Assembly: GCA_029973955.1 (NCBI GenBank)
Contig: JARKQJ010000065.1
Span: 1-64,000, forward strand
Direction of reading: 5' to 3'
Origin: Paludibaculum sp.
Lineage (GTDB): Bacteria; Acidobacteriota; Terriglobia; Bryobacterales; Bryobacteraceae
DNA: 64,000 bases
Shown here: positions 16,319 through 23,859 of the stretch, piece after piece
Layout of the letters: every line of letters begins with the position of its first letter
Numbering within the stretch: the first letter of the stretch is position 1
Made by a program: the position numbers and the translations under genes
Notes under the pieces: generated by a model
Database searches by the model: none
Told to the model about the DNA's origin: nothing
Seen by the model: the letters and a program-made list of their open reading frames with translations, nothing else

Positions 16319-16588
16319 CTAGAACAGTTCGGCGTGGCTCCCGGTGCGGACCAGGATTAGTTGGGTTGCAGTCACTTTGTATAGCAGGAGCCAGTCGGGT
16401 TCAACATGGCAGTCCCAATGTCCGGACCAGTTCCCGCGCAGGGGATGAGGCCGGCAACGGGCAGGCAGGGGCAGTTGAGCCTGGAGAAGGTCCACGACCG
16501 CTTCGAGCTTATCCAGATCCTTGCCTTGCTTCTCGACCCGCCGCACGTCCTTTTCGAAGGCGGTGGTGGTGAGAATCTCCAGTGCCAC
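16319..16588 (-). CDS. yafQ: YafQ/RelE-family mRNA interferase toxin
   Basis: 89 residues. The conserved C-terminal half is diagnostic: HPLRGNWSGHWDCHVEPDW, LLLYKVTATQLILVRTGSHAELF match the YafQ pattern, including the His of CHVEPDW and the RTGSH...LF end. YafQ-type toxins cut mRNA at the ribosome. Start GTG 16588 overlaps the antitoxin TAG stop by one base (TAGTG), so translation is coupled. Alternative in-frame starts upstream would invade the antitoxin gene. Confidence 0.88.
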   Translation of the reverse strand: MALEILTTTAFEKDVRRVEKQGKDLDKLEAVVDLLQAQLPLPARCRPHPLRGNWSGHWDCHVEPDWLLLYKVTATQLILVRTGSHAELF

Positions 16589-16854
16589 TAGAGCTTCCCG
16601 CGCAAGTCGCGGAAGGAGGCATAGTGCTTGAGCGAGGCGGGGTCGTTGGCTTCCTTCATCGCGGCGACGGTCTCCGCGTTGGGGATTCGGACGGGGAACG
16701 GGAGTCCTTTGTGCAGATCGACCTGTTTGAAAAAGAGTCGAATCGCTTCGGTGGTGGAAATGCCGATCTTTGCGAAGACGCGCTCGGCGGACCGCTTCAC
16801 TTTGGGGTCGATCCGGGCGTGAATCATCTGGGTTTTTGCAGTTGGCTGCGGCAT
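16588..16854 (-). CDS. dinJ: RelB/DinJ-family antitoxin
   Basis: 88 residues. The N-terminal ribbon-helix-helix (MIHARIDPKVKRSAERVFAK, GISTTEAIRLFFKQV) and the following GLPFPVRIPNAET are characteristic of RelB/DinJ antitoxins, which bind the toxin and repress the operon. ATG 16854 is preferred over the GTG at 16866 because GGTGGAG lies 6 bases before it. An inverted repeat at 16874-16889, just upstream, is a plausible operator. Confidence 0.88.
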   Translation of the reverse strand: MPQPTAKTQMIHARIDPKVKRSAERVFAKIGISTTEAIRLFFKQVDLHKGLPFPVRIPNAETVAAMKEANDPASLKHYASFRDLRGKL

Positions 16855-16873
16855 GTCGGGCTCCACCGATAGT

Positions 16874-16889
16874 GTATCTCAATTGATAC
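16874..16889 (-). promoter_or_regulatory. Candidate operator of the dinJ-yafQ pair
   Basis: GTATC (16874-16878) and GATAC (16885-16889) form an inverted repeat around a TCAATT spacer, and TCAATTGA (16879-16886) is itself a perfect 8-bp palindrome. The site is 20 bp upstream of the antitoxin start, where RelB/DinJ autorepressors bind in other systems. Confidence 0.5.
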
Positions 16890-16963
16890 TCAGGGGAAGA
16901 CGCTTCACGATTAGTGCGTGCGCCATTCCTGGCGGCCCGGCTCGGGTTTGTTGCAGGGGTTCG

Positions 16964-18424
16964 CTAGCGGAGCAGGGCGGCGGATTTGGTGGCGAAGTCC
17001 AGGACTGCGGAGGGGAAGACGCCGAGGAAGATGGTCACGGCGGCGGCGGCGAGCATGGCCGTTTTGATGCCGGCGGTGGGGGCTTCCTGTTCGGGGGCGG
17101 TGCTGGGGTCCTGCATGTACATCATGACGACCACGCGGAGGTAGTAATAGGCGGCTACCGCGCTGTTCAACATGCCCAGGATGGCGAGCCAGATCAGGCC
17201 GGAGTCGAGGGCTGCCTTGAAGATATAGAACTTACCGAAGAAGCCTCCGGTGAGGGGGATGCCGGTGAGGGAGAGCAGGAAGATGGTCAGGAGGGCGGCG
17301 GACATGGGCTGGCGGCGGGAGAGGCCGGCGTAGTCCATGAGTTCGACGTGCTTTTCTCCGTTGCGGGCGACGAAGGTGACGATGGCGAAGGCGCCCACAT
17401 TCATGAAGGCATAGGCGGCGAGGTAGAACATGGCCGCGGCGGTGCCGATTTCGGAGTGGGCGGTGAGGGCGACCATGACGTAGCCGGCGTGGGCGATGGA
17501 GGAGTAGGCGAGGAGCCGCTTGATGTTGGTTTGGCGGAGAGCGGCGAAGTTTCCGATCACCATGGTGGCGAGGGCGGAGATCCAGAGGAGGGGTTCCCAG
17601 CGGTCCTTGACGGGCTCGAAGGCGGTCATGAGGACGCGGAGGAACATGGCGAAGGAGGCGGCCTTGGGTCCGGCGGAGAGGAAGGCGGAGACGGGGGCGG
17701 GGGCGCCCTGGTAGACATCGGGGGCCCACATCTGGAAGGGGGCGGCGGAGACCTTGAAGGCGAAGCCGACGAACATGAGAGCGGTGGCGGCGGCGATGAC
17801 GGTGAGATTGGTGGCGGCGCCGGAATCGAGCAGGACGCGGCGGATTTCGAGGAGGTTGGTGTGGCCGGTGGCGCCGTAGATCCAGGCGATGCCGTAGAGG
17901 AGAAAGGCGGTGGCGAAGGAGCCGAGGAGGAAGTACTTGAGGGCGGATTCGTTGTTGCGCTTGTCGTCGCGGAGGTAGCCGGCGAGGACGTAGGAGGCGA
18001 TGGAGGAGCACTCCAGGCCGATGAAGATCATGATGAGTTCGTTGGCGGTGGCCATGAGGCTCTGGCCGACGATGGAGAAGAGCAGGAGGGCGTAGAACTC
18101 AGCGGTTTCGTGGCCGGCCTGGCGGAGGTAGTTGGCGGAGATGAGGATGACGAGGAGGCCGGCGGCGAAGACGAGGATGCGGAAGAAGGTGGAGAAGCCG
18201 TCCACCATGAGCATGTTATTGAAGGCGGGGCCGGGGTCGGCCGAAGCGGCGGCGGAGAGGCCGATGGCGACGACGAGGGCGAGGAAAGCGATGACGGCGA
18301 AGCGGCGGCCGTGTTCGCGCCAGAAGGGTTCGAGGACCATCATCAGGGTGGCGATGACGGTGAGGAACGTTTCGGGCGCGAAGCGCAGGAGTTCCTGGGC
18401 GCTGGGGACGAAGCTAGCGGGCAT
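16964..18424 (-). CDS. nuoN: NADH-quinone oxidoreductase subunit N
   Basis: Antiporter-like proton-pumping membrane subunit of complex I, 486 residues with about 14 hydrophobic helices. LVLAGYLR-type and KVSAAPFQMWAPDVYQGAP, LFYGIAWIYGATG, RLLAYSSIAHAGYVM are family signatures, including the Lys and Glu residues of the proton channel. It is the last gene of the operon; its start overlaps the nuoM end by 11 bp. Confidence 0.96.
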   Translation of the reverse strand: MPASFVPSAQELLRFAPETFLTVIATLMMVLEPFWREHGRRFAVIAFLALVVAIGLSAAASADPGPAFNNMLMVDGFSTFFRILVFAAGLLVILISANYLRQAGHETAEFYALLLFSIVGQSLMATANELIMIFIGLECSSIASYVLAGYLRDDKRNNESALKYFLLGSFATAFLLYGIAWIYGATGHTNLLEIRRVLLDSGAATNLTVIAAATALMFVGFAFKVSAAPFQMWAPDVYQGAPAPVSAFLSAGPKAASFAMFLRVLMTAFEPVKDRWEPLLWISALATMVIGNFAALRQTNIKRLLAYSSIAHAGYVMVALTAHSEIGTAAAMFYLAAYAFMNVGAFAIVTFVARNGEKHVELMDYAGLSRRQPMSAALLTIFLLSLTGIPLTGGFFGKFYIFKAALDSGLIWLAILGMLNSAVAAYYYLRVVVMMYMQDPSTAPEQEAPTAGIKTAMLAAAAVTIFLGVFPSAVLDFATKSAALLR

Positions 18425-19931
18425 GAGCGACTTCCTTGGCGGCCTGCTGGGCCGGAGACTTTTGGACAGCGGAGAGGATGTTCCGGTTCTGCGCGCTGAT
18501 GGCGGGCAGGAAGGTATTGGGGGCGACGCCCATCCAGACCATCATGGCGATGAGGGGGAGGATGACGGCCCACTCGCGCGGCTTGAGATCGTTGACGTGG
18601 TGTTCGACCTCATGGGGCGTGGAGCCGTAGAAGGTGCGCTGGACCATCCAGAGCATATAGACGGCGGAGAGGATGACGCCGACGGCACCGAAGACGGCGT
18701 AGAGGAAGTTCACCTGAGTGGCAGCCTGGAGGACTAGGAATTCGCCGACGAAGTTATTGAGGAGCGGGAGGCCGACGCTGGCGAGGGTGGTAATGACGAA
18801 CACGGTGGTGAGCCAGGGCGCGGCGGTGGCGACTCCGCCGTAGTCGGCGATTTCGAGAGAGTGGCGGCGCTCGTAGAGGAGGCCGACGAGGATGAAGAGC
18901 GCGCCGGTGGAGATGCCGTGGTTGAGCATCTGGTAGACGGCGCCGTCGAGGCCGGTCTGGGTGAAGGTGAAGCTGCCGAGGACGACGAAGCCACGGTGTG
19001 AGACGGAAGAGTAAGCGACGAGGCGCTTCATGTTGGGCTGGACCATGGCGACCAGGGCGCCGTAGATGATCCCGGCGATGGCGAGGGCGATGATCCATGG
19101 GGCGTTTTCCCGGGCGGCCTGGCCGAACAGGGGGAGGCAGATGCGGACGAGGCCGTAGGTGCCGAGTTTGAGGAGGACGGAGGCCAGCATGACGGAGCCG
19201 GCGGTGGGGGCTTCGCCGTGCGCGTCGGGCAGCCAGGTGTGGAGCGGGAAGAGGGGGACCTTGATGGCGAAGGCGGCGAAGAAGGCGAGGAAGAGCCAGG
19301 TACCTTCGGTGCTGGTGAGGGTGAGGCGGCCCTTGGCGATCATGTCGAGGATGAGGGGGATGTCGAAGGAGCCGGTGCGGTTATAGAGGTAGATGATGGC
19401 GATCATCATGAGTGCCGAGCCGGCCATGGTGTAGAGGAAGAACTTGATGGCGGCGTAGATGCGGCGGTCGTGGCCCCAGATGCCGATCAGGAAATACATG
19501 GGGACAAGGGAGACTTCCCAGAAGACAAAGAAGAGGAAGAGGTCGAGGGAGACGAAGACGCCGATGACGCCGGCGAGGAGGAAGAGCAGGAAGGCGTAGA
19601 ACTCCTTGACGCGGGTCTGGATGTAGCGCCAGGAGACGGCGATGACGATGGGGGTGAGGAAGGTGGAGAGGATGACGAGCCAGAGGGAGAGGCCGTCGAG
19701 GGCGACGTGGTAGCGGATGGCGGGGTACTCGATCCAGGAGGCGTTGGTTTCGAAGGAGTAGTGGCCGGGGTTGGCGAGGACGGGTCCGATGAGGCCGAGG
19801 GAGAGGAGGAAGGCCGCCAGGGAGACGACGAGCGTGAAGTTGCGGGCGAGCGAGGGGTTGTCCTTCGGGAGGAAGAGCGTGATGAGGAAGCCCGCGGCGG
19901 GGAGGATGAGAAGAAGATCGAGCAGGGTCAT
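18414..19931 (-). CDS. nuoM: NADH-quinone oxidoreductase subunit M
   Basis: Antiporter-like subunit, 505 residues, about 14 TM helices. Signatures PLFPLHTWLPDAHGEAPTAG (a key complex I motif), RLVAYSSVSHRGFVVLG and the early conserved Glu in FLFFVFWEVSLVPMYFLIG are present. ATG overlaps the nuoL stop by 4 bp, indicating coupled translation. Confidence 0.97.
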   Translation of the reverse strand: MTLLDLLLILPAAGFLITLFLPKDNPSLARNFTLVVSLAAFLLSLGLIGPVLANPGHYSFETNASWIEYPAIRYHVALDGLSLWLVILSTFLTPIVIAVSWRYIQTRVKEFYAFLLFLLAGVIGVFVSLDLFLFFVFWEVSLVPMYFLIGIWGHDRRIYAAIKFFLYTMAGSALMMIAIIYLYNRTGSFDIPLILDMIAKGRLTLTSTEGTWLFLAFFAAFAIKVPLFPLHTWLPDAHGEAPTAGSVMLASVLLKLGTYGLVRICLPLFGQAARENAPWIIALAIAGIIYGALVAMVQPNMKRLVAYSSVSHRGFVVLGSFTFTQTGLDGAVYQMLNHGISTGALFILVGLLYERRHSLEIADYGGVATAAPWLTTVFVITTLASVGLPLLNNFVGEFLVLQAATQVNFLYAVFGAVGVILSAVYMLWMVQRTFYGSTPHEVEHHVNDLKPREWAVILPLIAMMVWMGVAPNTFLPAISAQNRNILSAVQKSPAQQAAKEVAHAR

Positions 19932-21793
19932 TTAGAAACTCCCCAAAAACTGACGGCGGCGACGATGACGATGGAGCCGAGGACGACCCAGGCGGCGTAG
20001 CGCCGGATATAGCCGGACTGCATGGTGCGGAGCCCGCCGCCGATGGCGCGGGCGAGCGAGCCAGCGCCGTTGACGGCGCCGTCGATCAAGCGGACATCGA
20101 CGATGCGCCAGAGGAGGGCGTCGGAGCCATCGCGGATGGGATGGACGACGGCGGCGTCGTAGGCTTCGTCGACGAAGTACTTGTTGTAGAGGACCTTGTA
20201 GGGCCAGGAGAAGATGCGGGCGATGGCGTCGGCGATGCCGGGGCTGACGACGTAGAAGAGGAAAGCCAGGGCGATGCCGGTGAGGCCGGCGGCGACGGAG
20301 ATGGCGACGAGGGTTTGATCGTGCTCCGCGTGCGCGCCGGGGAAGAGGGGCTCGAGGTAGTGGGGAACGTTGAGATAGCCGCCACCGAGCGAGAGGAGGG
20401 CGAGGACCATGAGGGGCCCGGTCATGACGAGGGGGGACTCATGGGGATGGGCATCGCCGCGGTAGGTGCCGAAGAAGCAGAGGAAGATGGCGCGGAAGAC
20501 GTAGAACGCGGTCATGCCGGCGGTGACGACGCCGACCCAGTACATCCAGGGGTGGTGGTGGTGGGCGGCGAGGAGGATAGCGTCCTTGGAGTGGAAGCCG
20601 GAGAAGGGCGGGACGCCAGCGATGGCGACGGCGGCGCAGAAGAGGACAGTGAAGGTGACGGGGATCTTCTTGCGGAGGCCGCCCATCATGCGGAGATCCT
20701 GTTCGCCGCCGATGGCGTGAATGACGGAGCCCGCGCCGAGGAAGAGGAGGGCCTTGAAGAAGGCGTGGGTCATGACGTGGAAGATGCCGGCGGAGTAAGC
20801 GCCCGAGCCGAGGGCGAGGAACATGTAGCCGAGCTGGGAGACGGTGGAGTAGGCGAAGACCTTCTTGATGTCGTACTGGGTAAGGCCGATGGTGGCGGCC
20901 ATGACGGCGGTGATGAGGCCGACGTAGGCGACGACTTCGAGAGCGGTGGGGGAGAGGTTAAAGAGCGGAGCGGAGCGGGCGACCATGTAGACGCCGGCGG
21001 TGACCATGGTGGCGGCGTGGATGAGGGCAGAGACGGGGGTTGGGCCCTCCATGGCGTCAGGCAGCCAGACGTAGAGGGGGACCTGCGCGCTCTTGCCGGC
21101 AGCGCCGACCATGAGGAGGAGGCAGATGAGGGTGATGGTCTGCGGGGCGACGGCGGCGGGATTAGCGGCGGCTTTGGAGAAGACCGACTGGAAGTCCAGC
21201 GAGCCGTAGTTGACCATGATGAGGAACATGCCGAGGGAGAAGCCGAAGTCACCGATTCTGTTGACGACGAAAGCCTTCTTGCCGGCGTCATTGGCGCTTT
21301 TCTTGAGGAAATAGAAGCCGATGAGGAGGTACGAGCAGAGGCCGACGCCTTCCCAGCCGACGAACAAGAGGAGGTAATTGGCGGCAAGGACCAGAATCAG
21401 CATGAAGAACATGAAGAGATTCAGGTAGGCGAAGAAGCGATAGTAGCCGCCGTGATTGGGGCCGTGCTCGTGGGCCATGTAGCCGGTGGCGTAGATGTGG
21501 ATGAGGGTGCCGATGCCGGTGACGACGAGGAGCATGACGGCGGTGAGGCGATCGACGGCGAAGTCGAAGCTGACGTTGACGATGCCGGACTGGATCCAGG
21601 GGAAGTAGTGCTCGACGTAGACGTGCTCCAGGGGGTCGAGGGCGAGCAGGGTTTTGACCACCCAGAGGAAGGAGAGCAGGACGCTGCCGACAGCGGTGGC
21701 GGAGACAGCGGATTTAGGCAGCTTGCGGCCGAAGATTCCGTTGAGGAGGAACCCGGCGAAGGGGAGTGCGGGGATGAGCCAGAGTTGATGCAT
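19928..21793 (-). CDS. nuoL: NADH-quinone oxidoreductase subunit L
   Basis: The largest antiporter-like subunit, 621 residues. Motifs LFVGWEGVGLCSYLLIGFYF, QVPLYVWLPDAMEGPTPVSA and KKVFAYSTVSQLGYMFLA match the family. A C-terminal lateral-helix extension typical of NuoL follows residue 500 (ADAIARIFSWPYKVLYNKYFVDEAYD), the long helix that spans the membrane arm. The gene begins 4 bp after nuoK. Confidence 0.97.
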   Translation of the reverse strand: MHQLWLIPALPFAGFLLNGIFGRKLPKSAVSATAVGSVLLSFLWVVKTLLALDPLEHVYVEHYFPWIQSGIVNVSFDFAVDRLTAVMLLVVTGIGTLIHIYATGYMAHEHGPNHGGYYRFFAYLNLFMFFMLILVLAANYLLLFVGWEGVGLCSYLLIGFYFLKKSANDAGKKAFVVNRIGDFGFSLGMFLIMVNYGSLDFQSVFSKAAANPAAVAPQTITLICLLLMVGAAGKSAQVPLYVWLPDAMEGPTPVSALIHAATMVTAGVYMVARSAPLFNLSPTALEVVAYVGLITAVMAATIGLTQYDIKKVFAYSTVSQLGYMFLALGSGAYSAGIFHVMTHAFFKALLFLGAGSVIHAIGGEQDLRMMGGLRKKIPVTFTVLFCAAVAIAGVPPFSGFHSKDAILLAAHHHHPWMYWVGVVTAGMTAFYVFRAIFLCFFGTYRGDAHPHESPLVMTGPLMVLALLSLGGGYLNVPHYLEPLFPGAHAEHDQTLVAISVAAGLTGIALAFLFYVVSPGIADAIARIFSWPYKVLYNKYFVDEAYDAAVVHPIRDGSDALLWRIVDVRLIDGAVNGAGSLARAIGGGLRTMQSGYIRRYAAWVVLGSIVIVAAVSFWGVSK

Positions 21794-21797
21794 CGGG

Positions 21798-22127
21798 TCA
21801 GAGCTTCATCGAGGAGACTTCGTCGACTTCGAGGGTCGAGCGGTTCTTGAAGACGGTGAGGATGATGGCCAGGCCGACGGCGGCTTCAGCAGCCGCGACG
21901 ACCATGACGAAGAAGGCGAAGAGATTGCCGTCGACCTGTTTCAGCTTGTGGGAGAAGGCGATGAAGGAGAGGTTGACGGCGTTGAGCATGAGCTCAATGC
22001 ACATGAAGACGGTGATGATATTGCGGCGCAGGAGGAAGCCGGCGGCTCCGGTGACGAATAAGATCACCGAGAGGATGAGGTACCAGCTGAGCGGAACCTG
22101 GGCGGGAAGGGGGAGAGGGAGTTGCAC
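21798..22127 (-). CDS. nuoK: NADH-quinone oxidoreductase subunit K
   Basis: 109 residues, three hydrophobic helices. The helix with the conserved glutamate, [20 protein letters not shown], and [16 protein letters not shown] are the NuoK signature. The start is GTG 22127, three bases after the nuoJ stop. Confidence 0.96.
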   Translation of the reverse strand: MQLPLPLPAQVPLSWYLILSVILFVTGAAGFLLRRNIITVFMCIELMLNAVNLSFIAFSHKLKQVDGNLFAFFVMVVAAAEAAVGLAIILTVFKNRSTLEVDEVSSMKL

Positions 22128-22130
22128 GGG

Positions 22131-22625
22131 TTAGATCTCCTTCCTGGCAAGAACGATGGCGCCGAGGATGGCGATGAGGATCAGCACGGAGGTGACTTCG
22201 AAGGGCAGCAGGTAACGGGTGAAGAGGGCGCGGCCGATTTCGAGCGGGCCGGCGGTGAAGGCTCCGAAGCGGACGAAGTCGCCGGAGGGGGTTTGGGTGG
22301 CGGCGAGGTAGGCGCCGATGCCGGCAAGGGTAAAGAGAAGAGGCAGGGCGACCGCGGTGCGGAGGACTTTGCGCGTAGGCTTCTTTTCGGAACCTGCGTT
22401 GAGGAGCATGATGACGAAGGTGAAGAGCACCATGATGGCGCCGGCGTAAACGATCAACTGGACGGCGGCGAGGAATTCGCCTCCGAGCAGGAGGTAGAGA
22501 ACGGCGAGGGAGCCCATGACGCCGACGAGAGAGAGGGCGGAGGAGATGGGCTGGGTCTGGAGCACCAGGTTGAGGGCGCAACCGACGGCGATGGCGGCGA
22601 AGATGAGAAACAGCAGAGCGTCCAT
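22131..22625 (-). CDS. nuoJ: NADH-quinone oxidoreductase subunit J
   Basis: 164 residues, five hydrophobic helices. LLLGGEFLAAVQLIVYAGAIMVLFTFVIMLLN carries the family pattern. The C-terminus LFTRYLLPFEVTSVLILIAILGAIVLARKEI is typical. It starts 30 bp after nuoH; the usual nuoI gene, which would sit between nuoH and nuoJ, is not present in that gap. Confidence 0.95.
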   Translation of the reverse strand: MDALLFLIFAAIAVGCALNLVLQTQPISSALSLVGVMGSLAVLYLLLGGEFLAAVQLIVYAGAIMVLFTFVIMLLNAGSEKKPTRKVLRTAVALPLLFTLAGIGAYLAATQTPSGDFVRFGAFTAGPLEIGRALFTRYLLPFEVTSVLILIAILGAIVLARKEI

Positions 22626-22655
22626 CGATGAATTCCTTTGCGGTAATTTCCTTTA

Positions 22656-23855
22656 CTAATTCCCCACGAGCGCGACCACGAGGCCGGTGACGAGCAGGTT
22701 GGCGACCGCCAGGGGGAAGAGGAAGGTCCAGGCGAAACGCATGAGCTGATCGTAGCGGAAGCGGGGCAGAGTGCCGCGGATCCAGATGAAGACGAAGACG
22801 AGGAAGCCGGCCTTGGCGACGAACCAGAAGAAGGGGATGAGGACGGGCTTGAGGACGGGGATGAGGAAGAGCGGCGCGAGGCCGAGAAAGACGAGGCCGA
22901 AGACGGGGAACGAGAAGCGGTCCCAGGTGCGGCGGCGGGCGGCCTGCGCGGCGTGGAAGAGAAGCATGAGGCCGGCGCCGGCGAAAAGGACGACGGGGAC
23001 GAGGTCACTGCCGTAGGCGGAGGGCCAGAGGGGGTGCCAGCCGCCGAGGAAGAGGGCGGTGGCGACGCAGCAGATAGTGATGATGTTGGCGTATTCGGCC
23101 ATGAAGAAGGAGGCGAACATCATGGAGGAGTATTCGGTATGGAAGCCGGCGACGAGTTCGGATTCGGCTTCGGGAAGATCGAAGGGGACGCGGTTGGTTT
23201 CAGCGAAGGCGGCGGTGATGAAGATGAGGAAAGAGAGGATCTGGGGCACGGGTCCGGCGAAGATGGACCAGTGGGGGAGGAAGCCGAAGGTGAAGCCTTC
23301 CTGTGCGTTGACGATCTGGCGAAAGTTGAGTGAGTTGAGGGTGAGCAGCGGGGCGACGATGGCGAGGGCGAGGGGGAGTTCGTAGGAGACCATCTGGGCG
23401 GAAGAGCGGAGGGCGCCCATGAGGGAGTATTTGTTGTTGGAGGCCCAGCCGCCGATGGCGATGCCGTAGACGCCGAGTCCGCTGATGGCCAGGATGAAGA
23501 GGACGCCGATGTTGAGGTCAGTGAGGCCGAGGGCGACCTGGTGGCCGAGGACTTCGAAGGGGGGCGTGAAAGGGATGACGACGATGGAGGTGAGGCCGAG
23601 AGTGACGGCGAGGAAGGGGGCGAGGAGGTAGAGGAAGGGATTGACGTGGGAGGGGACGAGTCCCTCTTTGGTGAGGAGCTTGATGAGGTCGGCCAGGGGC
23701 TGCAGGAGGCCGTGGGGGCCGACGAAGTAGGGGCCGGGGCGGAGCTGGATGTGGGCAAGGACTTTGCGCTCGACCCAGACGGCGTAGGCGCAGCAGGTGA
23801 GGAGCACGAAGGCCGTGAGGGCCATTTTGACGAGAGTGATGAGGTAGAAGTCCAT
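22656..23855 (-). CDS. nuoH: NADH-quinone oxidoreductase subunit H
   Basis: 399 residues, longer than the usual 320-340 through its C-terminus. The membrane subunit that forms the quinone-binding channel: ERKVLAHIQLRPGPYFVGPHGLLQPLADLIKL, GGWASNNKYSLMGALRSSAQMVSYELPLAL, AETNRVPFDLPEAESELVAGFHTEY and RFRYDQLMRFAWTFLFPLA are all present. The extra length consists of TM-like material about residues 290-350. Confidence 0.96.
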   Translation of the reverse strand: MDFYLITLVKMALTAFVLLTCCAYAVWVERKVLAHIQLRPGPYFVGPHGLLQPLADLIKLLTKEGLVPSHVNPFLYLLAPFLAVTLGLTSIVVIPFTPPFEVLGHQVALGLTDLNIGVLFILAISGLGVYGIAIGGWASNNKYSLMGALRSSAQMVSYELPLALAIVAPLLTLNSLNFRQIVNAQEGFTFGFLPHWSIFAGPVPQILSFLIFITAAFAETNRVPFDLPEAESELVAGFHTEYSSMMFASFFMAEYANIITICCVATALFLGGWHPLWPSAYGSDLVPVVLFAGAGLMLLFHAAQAARRRTWDRFSFPVFGLVFLGLAPLFLIPVLKPVLIPFFWFVAKAGFLVFVFIWIRGTLPRFRYDQLMRFAWTFLFPLAVANLLVTGLVVALVGN

Positions 23856-23859
23856 GGCG

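Noticed and set aside
16853..18499. 548-residue Gly/Glu/Asp-rich frame antisense to nuoN
   Set aside because: Composition is the expected shadow of a hydrophobic high-GC gene on the other strand; no domain.
20141..21850. 569-residue acidic frame antisense to nuoL
   Set aside because: Same kind of shadow; no family pattern and no ribosome site noted.
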